Below, piece by piece: positions 33,100 through 42,339 of a DNA stretch of 64,000 nt. A program made the position numbers and the translations under genes. Positions within the stretch are counted from its first letter, which is position 1; every line of letters starts with the position of its first letter. The stretch spans positions 5,270,001 to 5,334,000 of the forward strand of contig OZ316891.1 in NCBI GenBank assembly GCA_973895155.1, written 5' to 3'. The notes beneath the pieces are model-generated. The model searched no databases. It saw only the letters and a program-made list of their open reading frames with translations, and had not been told where the DNA came from. This DNA comes from Marsupella aquatica. Its lineage: Eukaryota > Marchantiophyta.

Positions 33100-34504
33100 A
33101 GAGGTCGATCAAGCTACAGAGAACTAGAGAGTGGTCGACCTTCGCAAACTCACATACTGAACTCGCCTCTGTGTGTAAGTCACTCGAGAATCAGATTCTC
33201 GATCACCAAGACAGTAGGTATCGATCAAATCTAGGAACAATCCGAACTACAATGCAAGAAGACTCTTAGGGCTCGAATGATGGTTTGGGCTGAATGTAAT
33301 GATGCTTTTATAAGGAGCTAATGACCCAAACCTCGAACCCAACATACCCTTACATACGTACAGCCAATAGACAAGCAGCAAGGCTATGTTTTTCCTTTGA
33401 GCAACTACACCAAAACTTTGTAGATGATAGGTTGGCTGTTCATTTTGTGGATAGTTTCTCTAAAACTTATTATTTATGCCAGAATTCTGGAAGAATGGAC
33501 GAAAAGCAGAATGAAAAGTTGGCTTGGGTGAGATTTTTCATTTCTTTTTCTTTGAGGACTGGCGCGAATGTTAGTGTAGAGGCCGTCATAGCTTGGAAAT
33601 GTAGCAAATCACTGTGCAGTCGACTATATATGGCTATGTTGGCAGTAAAGGGTTCCACAAGGCAGATATATCCCCTTCCCATGTGGGACATACTCCCATT
33701 TTGTTGAGGTTTCTCCTATCATTTTAACAAATAAGTAGGAGAACGCGCAAAGTGGTAGAATTGCACACATTCCCACTTCTGAAAATAGGAGCTTCTCCTA
33801 GTTCTGATTTAATGTGGGACCCCATGTTAAAATTAAATTTCCCAGTATGTTATGTAGTAATTCCTGAGGATATCTTTGGGTAATTTTAATACTTTTAAGT
33901 GGAACAAGGCACTTATATTGTTTATGTAGATTGTTAGGTTATGATTCATGCATCATTACCCATTTAGAATTCATTGACACAATTTTTATAGCCCAAATTG
34001 ATGCTCTGGTTGAAGATTTATGAGCAGTTTTAGTGTTTGTAGGTAAGTATACAAATTCTGGTCTGAACACAAGAGAATTGGCAAAAACCCACTTATTACC
34101 GATGGAAAATACAAATACTCTACTATTGTCTCTTTGTAAGTAGGATTAAGAACACCAATATCAAACTAGGTAAAAGTCACACATAAGGTAGGATAAATTT
34201 GATTTCCGACAGGGACATGTGGCAGTTTTTCCCTGTGTTCATGTTCACTCCAGCTCTGTGAAAGTTCTTCCGAGAAGAGTGTCTCACATCTTCCTATCGC
34301 TCCTGTCATCCAAGACAAAAAACCATCTGCTTAGGAGAGTCGGGTAGGAACTTTAGGGTACGATGGAGACGATCGATCTTAATTAGCGGAGTAGCAGTTT
34401 AGCTTCTTTTAGAGTTTCTGATACTAAAGAGAGGGTTTTCCGAGCTTTGTGCTGACTCCTTACATACTTTGACCTAGGTATCCAGAGAAAGTTCAGGGAA
34501 AGTT

Positions 34505-35585
34505 ATGGGTGGTAGGCAAGCAGTCGATGTCGGAGACGATAAAATAAACTTAGGCATTGAGCCTAAAAGTCGCATGAGAGAAGAGGTTGAGGAGCTCGAG
34601 GATTTGATTGAAGATGCACTCGAGGATGATGAGTTTGCCCAAGTTCTGCAGTTGGTCCCTCGGGATGAATTGAAGAACTATGATACAATGAAGGGTTTCA
34701 AGTTTCTAGCAGAGCAGCTATCTGGTTCCAGAGAGTGTGCAGCGCAATAATCTGTCCAAACCGTCTCGGTGAGGCTTTACGTTCTAACTGAAACCTGGAT
34801 CTACTTCCTGTGCTGGTTGCTGATAGGTTCGACAACCTTTAGCTGAGCTGTCCATTTGAGTTGTTGCCCATGCCTGCCTTAACTTAGTTCAAGACCTCTA
34901 TCGATGCTTTGTGTGTTTATTTGTTTTACTGATTTTTTTGATCCGATCCATAGCTGTATATACGTTTGTGATATTTCCTTTCCATCACCCTATTCATTAA
35001 AAGTGTATTTTATTTTGTTCAATTTTAGGCCTTGAAATGTACACTTTTTGGTCTCTAAATGTACACTTTTTCACCCCAAAAGGTACACTATAGTACAATA
35101 ATCTACACCTAAATGGTCAATTGTAAACTTGAGGGGGCAAAAATGATCTTTACTAGAAGGAGCCTCGTCCTAGTTCATTTTAAAAGAATGAACATGGTGG
35201 TATGTCTGATGGTCATCACTTTTATTTTTTGCCCAAATGTACACTTTTTATTGCCCAAATGTTCATAAATCAAATAATAATTCACTTTTAATGAATAGAT
35301 TGATTTCCCCAATCTCAGGCTGAGGCGACTTTGCTAGAAAGACCTGTATCTGCCCTTTGATTCAAATTAACCTTAGACCTACCAGTTTTTAAAATAGTCA
35401 CAGAATTCTGACTACGGACATAGTCTTAAACTGAGTGCATATTAACATTTTAGTCAAAACATAACTTGCTATGTGTATTCTTTCATGTGATGCAGATTGT
35501 TGAAGGATTCCCCGGAAGAGGAACCGGATCACGGTTACCCTTCAGGAAAAGGCTCCAAACAATGCAAAAGATTCCCCTGATCTGA
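34505..35585 (+). pseudogene. Cassette gene 1C, premature stop in exon 1
   Basis: Exon 1 is 34505-34768 (donor GTGAGG) and exon 2 is 35496-35585 (acceptor GATGCAG, stop TGA). Relative to copies A and D, a CAA codon reads TAA at 34,748-34,750. The protein would end after 81 residues (…SGSRECAAQ), just before the exon junction. The acidic segment EDALEDDEFAQVLQLVPRDE is intact. The intron carries a 321-bp MITE. Confidence 0.75.
34984..35304. mobile_element. 321-bp MITE in the intron of cassette gene 1C
   Basis: Terminal inverted repeats share CTATTCATTAAAAGTG (outermost bases ATCA...TGAT). A direct repeat TTCC lies at 34,980-34,983 and 35,305-35,308. The corresponding intron positions in copies A and D run straight through (TTTCCCCAATCTCAGG), giving two empty sites. 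The inside has several TGTACACTTTTT motifs and no coding region. Confidence 0.8.
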
Positions 35586-35597
35586 AGAGTAATTTAA

Positions 35598-35806
35598 TGT
35601 TGTAAAACACTTGCTCGTAAATCACTTAGGAGATTAAGCTTTTCTCTTAGCTTAACCTGCGCCTCCATTCTTACTTCCGGCCGCTCTCTTCCCTACTGTC
35701 GATCCTAGGTTACTACCTTCCCTCCGTTGATTCCCCTCTCCCTAAATCCTACTTATAGTGAGTCCTGCGCTCAGTCCTACGTAGCAATAGATTAGTGTTA
35801 CCAACA
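35598..35806 (+). repeat. Copia-2 5' LTR
   Basis: 209 bp, starting TGTTGTAAAACACTTGC and ending GTTACCAACA. It differs from the 3' LTR by three transitions (for example TGCTCGTAAATC against TGCTTGTAAGTC). Confidence 0.95.
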
Positions 35807-35818
35807 TGGTATCAGAGC
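35807..35818 (+). other. Copia-2 primer binding site (initiator tRNA-Met)
   Basis: TGGTATCAGAGC directly follows the LTR and is the standard complement of the plant initiator tRNA-Met 3' end used by most plant copia elements. Confidence 0.9.
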
Positions 35819-37464
35819 CATGCTCTGATTAGCGTCCGCAGGTATCATGCGTGTTCAGGTAGAAAGTTCCCTGACACTTAGTACCAGCAGCACTAGATTC
35901 TAGATTTACTCGGAGCGTACTCAGGTTGAAAGTTCCCTGACTAACACGAGCACTGCTTAGAACATTCCTTGCTTGATTAGAGCAACTACTGACATTCATA
36001 AGATTAGATTCGACTCAATCAACTCATTGCTTTGCTCAGGTTTGAAAGGTTCCCTGACACATCACTATTCTGCATTTCTTACCATTCTTCTCATTAGTGA
36101 ATCAATAGTTTCTTTTTGCCATGGAACTACTGAGGATATTCTCCGACACCGATAAGCTAGATGGCACCAGTAACCACATGGCCTGGACCATTGTGGTTAA
36201 GAATCTTCTGAAAAAGGAAGACGTGTTTCATGAACTCAACTTCAACGCCAAGCCTGACGCCAACGGCAAGTACTTCATAGATGGCGGAGCCCATCTGACC
36301 GCCAAGGAGAAACAGAAGAAGAAGGACAAAGCTGTCGCCATTCTTGCATCTATAGTGAAGTTCAAATTTCTGTCCACAGTGGACAAGTTCTCCAACGATC
36401 CACCCAAGTGTTGGGAGCATTTTCATCAACGCTTTGGTGGAGATCTACTACAATGCCAGATGTTCCTGATGCAGAAGCTTCAGACTACACACATGGTCGA
36501 GGGGAGCTCTGTGGAACTCTACATCAACCGGATCAACGAGTTGGCCGGACAGCTTTCCAGCATCAACGCCGAAGTAGACGAAACGCGTCTCATGCATATC
36601 GTACTACAAGGCCTTTCGCTCAGCTGGAATGCATTTGTTTCTATTTTCAGTGCTGATCTCTCTCGTACTCCTAAACCAAATTTTTCTAACCTTCTTGAAC
36701 GTTTGCAATCTGATGAATAATGGAGGAAGGCCAAACAGGCTCAGGCTGAGTCTCACGAAGAAGCTATGGCTGTTACACGTTCATTCACTCGCAGCCGGGG
36801 ATGACCTTTTCATCGCCCCGATTCTTATCCACCTTGCAACAACTTCCGCAACACTCCGCCTCAATCTCAATCTCGGCCCAATCCAGCTCTCTCAGTTGGA
36901 CGTGGGCGGCGAATCGGCACCTGCAACTACTGTGGAAAGACCGGTCACTGGGAACCAGAATGTGATCTAAAGAAACTAGATTCTCAAATCGCTGATCTTC
37001 AACTCAAAGCTGCTGGGATACGCAGGTACCAACCTCAAGCCAACAGTGTTGAGACCCCTCCTAACTACTACGATGGACCTGAGGACACCACAGAAGTCTA
37101 CAACGACAATGAGCATAATGACAATGAGCACGGTGAGTACTTTGAAGCAAACTACTCTGAGCTTGACACAACTAGCCATAGTCCTAGTGAGTGGATACTC
37201 GACTCCGGCGCAAGCACTCACGTTACAAGAGACAGTTCTGTCTTCCGCACTATCAACGCCGGCTCTCACTCCGAATCAGTGACTACTGCTAGCGGTACTC
37301 AGCTGCCTATAGCTGGACATGGTACCATTTCTATTGATCGCAATAAAGAGATCAACAAAGTTTTGTACGTGCCTGGTCTTCAACGGAATCTTCTCGCCAT
37401 TGGGTTCCTCACCGACGCAGGCCATCTCATTCTTTTCAATTCAAAATCCTGCTTTGTTTTTGAC

Positions 37465-37759
37465 TCGGGGGTTTCACTTCCACAAAAATGGCATATCACG
37501 TGCGACGAAGGATAGGGTCATTTTATTGGTTCTAAGGGAAGACTTAAGAATTTTTGTAGAAGAACAATAGGGTCTTTTAAATTCAATTTTGAGACTTATA
37601 AGAACATTAGGGTCTTTTTAATCCAATTTTTAGAATATTCCAAGAATATTCCAACTTTATAGGGGTTAAAAAATAATTTTTTTTCTTACATTTTAGGGGG
37701 TCCGAGGCCTAAAAACGTCGCAGGCGATGGGGAGGTCCCCATATAGTGAGACCCCCGAG
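37465..37759 (+). mobile_element. 295-bp MITE, copy 1, inside Copia-2
   Basis: The ends TCGGGGGTTTCACT and AGTGAGACCCCCGAG are short inverted repeats. A 9-bp direct repeat GTTTTTGAC flanks it (37,456-37,464 and 37,760-37,768). A 9-bp duplication fits Mutator-like elements, but the inverted repeats (about 14 bp) are much shorter than typical. Dropping the element and one repeat restores the Copia-2 frame (FVFDKDNPSN). Confidence 0.85.
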
Positions 37760-37909
37760 GTTTTTGACAAGGACAACCCGTCTAACATCTTCCTTAGAGG
37801 AGCTCGTGATCCTCGCAACCGCCTCTACAAACTGCGTCAACCACTGCCGCTTGTTCCTTCACACTCATTTCATCCCGACTTACTTCAGCAATCCCCTATT
37901 TTCACTAGT

Positions 37910-38360
37910 ACATTTTCGGCCCTTTTTCCGATCCTAACAACATCGGACCCCTTCAGAAATTTTGACGCAGAAAAATGACCCGTCCGATGTGATTTACTTC
38001 GCACTTTCCCATACTTCACCCATCGGATATCGACAATCGGACATCCATCAGAATTTCCGTTTCTGATACAATCGGTACATCCGTTACTGAATGTTTCGGA
38101 TAATTTGTGTCCGATTCTAATTTCATCGGATACTATAGGCCCACCAAAAGGTAATATCAAGGGTCCGATGTATTTTATATGGGATAGTCCGATGTAAAAC
38201 ATATCGGAGTTTGCGTAGCAATATGTATCGGGACATCCGTAGTGGTGTGTAACGCAAATTGCGATGCTGAAAATATCGGACATTTGGGAGGAGGGGTCCG
38301 AAATAGTTTACTTCAGAAGTTCTGTAGCGTATGGTATCAGATATGAGCTGGGTCACCGGC
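37910..38360. repeat. CACTA-1 left subterminal repeat region
   Basis: Many copies of the hexamer TCCGAT or ATCGGA occur in both orientations within 450 bp. A mirrored cluster lies at the right end (about 48,840-49,375). Confidence 0.85.
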
Positions 38361-38683
38361 TTGACTAATAATGGATATTTAGGGTTTGTGGGGGTTTAAT
38401 ATTGGATTCATGGGAATCATTTGGGGGTTTAGGTTTAGGGTTCAGGCTGAGATTGACAAAATAGGGTCCAAAGAGCATGCTGAAAGCAAGGTAGTGGTTG
38501 AATTAAATATCAGGTTTTCACAATGGGGAACACCCCAATATGTACAAAATGAAATGGGCCTAGGTAGGCAGTAGAGCCATATGGCCGGTGACGGCTACAT
38601 GAAACACCAAAATGAGGCTCTAACTGGCCTACACTATGTGGTACCTCTAATCAAAGCTATCAGACACTATGTACCACAAACCT

Positions 38684-41164
38684 CTAAAAAGGTGTGTTGC
38701 GTCCCTTCTTCTTCTTTGGGCGAGAGCGTGGGCGGGGTACAGGTTCGGGAGCGCGAGACCCCTCATGTTGGTGGCTGCCCACAACCGTGGTAGCCACCTG
38801 CTCAGCGGATGGCGTGGGTTGGCCTGATGCAGGTCTAGACCCTGAACCACTAGATGCACCACTACGGTGCTCAGGCAAGACAGATGTCCCACCACCCCCC
38901 GACACAGCAGAGTGGAAGGAGCCCTCTCCGGTAGACCTACGCGAGTGATGGGATGCTCCACCTGCATGTGTTGTCTCTGGCCCGTGCCGTGCTGTACTCC
39001 CACCAGACTCACGAGATGGCGCTCGCCCCCTAGAACCACCATCCTGTATGTCACTAGTCCCTCGTCGTGGAGGGCCAGCTGGTGCACTATGTACCCCGGA
39101 CCGATGGCCTGGTCCCACACGACCTCTACTACCCCCTGACGGCCCGGGCCTACCACCCCGTGATGCTGCTGAATGATGGGAGCCCACACCATCAGCATCA
39201 TGTGAACCAGCACCCTCTGCTGATGTGGGGGCAACATGAGGGATAGGGGTAATCGTGGCCACTCTCGCCGACCCTGCCGCATCCTCTGCATCCTCATCAC
39301 CTGCATTCTCATCACCAGCATCCTCATCGCCAGCATCCTCATCACCACCGTCCTCATCACCTGCATCCTCATCACCTGCCCCACCTGACTCCTCATCCGA
39401 TCCTGACTCCTCCTCCTATGCAATACATAGCTAGGATTAAATTGTTGTTAAATTAGTTTATATAGGGCCTCCAAAACTCTAACAAATTCACCATAACCAA
39501 AAACATTTTCATAACCTAGGGGGAACACAAACCTCTCCCAACTCATCCTCAAGGTGGCGCTTAAGAGCGCGGGGTCCATTCCTCTTTGCCAAATCCCTCT
39601 CGGATGGCCCAATAGGTCTACCCCACTCCCTTTCCTGGCAGTTCACAGTCCCAAACAAAATATCCCATTAGCATGAAACCAAGCAATCTTGGACCCCATA
39701 ATGCACACCCTACATACCCCTCATTAAAACTGTTATCATAGTAAACCCTAATTTAAAATAGGACCCCTGCCACATACCCATACAAATCCTATACCCTATA
39801 TATAAACCCCTAATCAAACTAGTTCTCAAATTTAACCCTAATTTAAAAAACTCCACAAAGTGCTACTCAATCATGAAACCCCTAAAACCTAATACCAAAG
39901 TTAAACAGTTATTGCTATAAGCCCCCTAAAAATGCCACAAAACCTGATAATTAAGCTTTCCACGAGGGGTCCGATTCTCCATCCGATTGTCTTAGCATCG
40001 GAACTGCCTCGGAACGTTAGTGCCAAAAAATGAATAACAAGAGGTCCGATGCCGGGTCCGATGCAGAAAGAATCGGACACCTATCGGAAAGCACAGGGCC
40101 AAGAGCAAATTACACCATCGGGCCGCAAAGGGTTTAAAGCATTTGGAGGCTGAAAAATGGTCACTCTTCACAACAGAAGGTCAGGTGGTCGGGGGGAGGA
40201 GCTAGGGAGGAGGGAGAGGGGACTTACAAATTCGGCCTTCAGTCGATTGGAGCCGCCTTGCCCCATCCGGTGAGTGACCACAGGTCGACCTTGCACTCGC
40301 TACAAAGCTGCTATGATGTCCTTTGGTGGCTTGGGGAGTCTTACCTCTTGTGCATGCCACTGTCGTAGCATCTGTTGGAGGGGGAGGATGTCAATTTCCT
40401 CTCCAGCTTTCCTCTTCTCCTCTGCCAGGCTGATTTCGAGATTGTAGTGACGTTTTTGCAGCCAGGCTCGGACTGCTAGTTCCTCCTCAAGCCAAGCTGC
40501 CCACTCATCTGAGGAAAGCGCATCTGGACAGCCCTGCTCCCTAACCACCTCTGCATCCATCGGCATCTCAGCAAGGTAGTTCCTGAATTTCTCTCTTTGA
40601 TGGTTTCGCATGTCTGAGAGTGAGGCGGATATCCTCTTGTTCAAGAACCTATCATCAATGTGTGCCCCGTTCTTGAATCGTTCTTTCACTTGCTCTTGAA
40701 TTCTGGATTTCTCTTCCTCCTTCTTCTTGCCCCAGTAATCTAATGGCCCCAAATTGGCCCGCACCACTTGTTTGAATTGGCTGCGAAAGAGATTGTAGCC
40801 CCTGGGTAATGGAGAGCCACTCTCTGCTTCCTTTTGCTTGAGCTCCTCTACTCGCCCCTTCTCAGCTTCCCTAGCCTCCCTCCGAAGCTTCTTCTCTCGT
40901 TTTCGAGGAGAGAGAGACTCCTCTGCATCTGCCCTGCTTCTCTTTGCCTCCTTCTTCTTCTTTGCAGCTGCAATGGCTGCTACAGCAGCTTTCTCAGCCT
41001 CAATCTTTGAGGCATCGATCAAACAAGGTCTGCAAAAGCGGGACTACTCTAGCTGCATCCTCCACACTCAACCCGGCCCTAGCAACAAAAATCTCCTTCA
41101 TCACCTCATCGTATGCCCGAGAAGGTCCAGCCCCATCCCCACCACCAGATTCGCATCCCACCAT
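38684..41164 (-). pseudogene. CACTA-1 accessory nuclear-type protein (possible TNPA counterpart), frameshift plus stop
   Basis: Three exons read on the minus strand: 41164-40228, 39634-39533 and 39415-38684, all joining in phase 0 (donors GTAAGT and GTTTGT). The N-terminal part is followed by a Lys/Arg/Glu-rich coiled-coil-like stretch (KREKKLRREAREAEKGRVEE), a charged middle region, then MGQGGSNRLKAEF. Exon 2 reads REWGRPIGPSERDLAKRNGP. Exon 3 has an acidic AGDED repeat, a Gly/Ser/Pro-rich region and a basic end (SRPKKKKGRNTPF, likely nuclear signal). One extra T at about 41,021 shifts the frame, and TAG at 40,302-40,300 interrupts the same frame 25 codons before the exon 1 donor. About 589 residues are implied without those two lesions. 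In Spm the second protein, TNPA, binds subterminal repeats. The equivalence is by position and character only. Confidence 0.6.
39965..40095. repeat. Internal TCCGAT cluster in CACTA-1 (second at about 41,290-41,460)
   Basis: The subterminal hexamer recurs several times within about 130 bp here (intron 1 of the accessory gene) and again at 41,290-41,460, just upstream of the accessory gene and about 0.9 kb before the zinc-finger/SET gene. They could be extra protein-binding sites or remains of older element ends. Confidence 0.7.
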
Positions 41165-42339
41165 CTCCCCTCCTCCTTTGAGCTCCCCTCCCAGCCTCGA
41201 CAATAGCCTAAGTGTCAAGTGCGAAGCTTGTCCCGACTCGCGGGTCTTCGCACCAGCGTCGGGACTTCTTTTTTGAAATCTGGCCTGTTGCGTCCGATGC
41301 AAATTGCTTCGGACTTTCCGAAGCCGAGAACATCGGTATTGGTATCGGACCTTCCGATATGTTTGACATCGGACCCCTCATTGTTAATGGGTTGCCTTGT
41401 TTTTGCCAAGGTTTGTTCGTTTCTTATAGTATCGGACCCCTCGTAGAATTCTTTCGGATGCACCTTTTCTTTCCCAAATTAAGGGGGTGTGATGTGTTTA
41501 GTTAAATGGGTTGAATTGGGTATGGATTCTAGAGTTTTGGGGTTTTTTGAATTTGGGTTGGGTATGGTTGTGTTAACATTTTCTTTCCATTTAAATTGAC
41601 AGGTTTTTTGATGTAGGGTGATACATACCTCACTGGGAGGGTGACCGTGACGTGCATGTGACTCTTGTGCATACTAGTTCCTTCTTCACGGATACAATTT
41701 TTGGGTTTGTTCTTGATTTTCATTTTTTGGGGGATAATTTTACTCTGGTTGTGCATACCTAATATGTTAGGCTATAATGATGCAATTCTTATATAGTCTT
41801 GCTTGAGACATTGGTTTAGGGTTTTTATGAGGATAGTGTTGTACATTTTCTTATGATAACATGAAGCCATTGTTAGGCTAATGTTTGTGTTTGGATATGA
41901 TGTGCAGTACCTTGATTTTGGCATGGAGGGGTAGGTTAATTAGTTTTTTTGAGGGGGGTTGGTAGTCTTTTTTGATAATGCACTATGCATAGCGTGAGAC
42001 CGCGCATCCAAGAGGTATGATGTTTCTTGGCCCATCCATGTATTCTCCTCAGGTTGTAACATAGAGGTTTACTTTGGCAAGTTTGACACATCGTTTGCCG
42101 AGGTGTGCATGTCGTGCACTTTTTTCACTTAGCTCACTATTGAAATGCCCACCTTGCAGAGACTTTGGATATCCCACACTTTGTGTGTCGAGAATATAGC
42201 CCAATAGGCACAGCAAAGCGCGGGTATCATTGAGGTACATAGGGCAATGTCTCTCTATGTAAATCTCCTTAATTATGTTTGTATATACATCGACACAAGA
42301 AGTTGTTTAATCTAACTTACATGTTGGATATGTATGTAG

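Larger units (their letters stand above)
29660..33430. repeat. Large palindrome: gene 2B arm and gene 2C arm with a spacer of about 0.65 kb
   Basis: The promoter, coding region and 3' flank of gene 2B (29,660-31,210) recur in reverse complement at about 33,430-31,860. The two genes 2 therefore point at each other across the spacer at 31,215-31,855. The spacer recurs at 62,820-63,440 in block D, and the second arm begins again at 63,440. Confidence 0.85.

Noticed and set aside
38647-39423. 258-residue Met/Arg/Val-rich frame on the minus strand
   Set aside because: It overlaps exon 3 of the accessory gene in another frame. The spliced frame with the AGDED repeat and basic end fits better.
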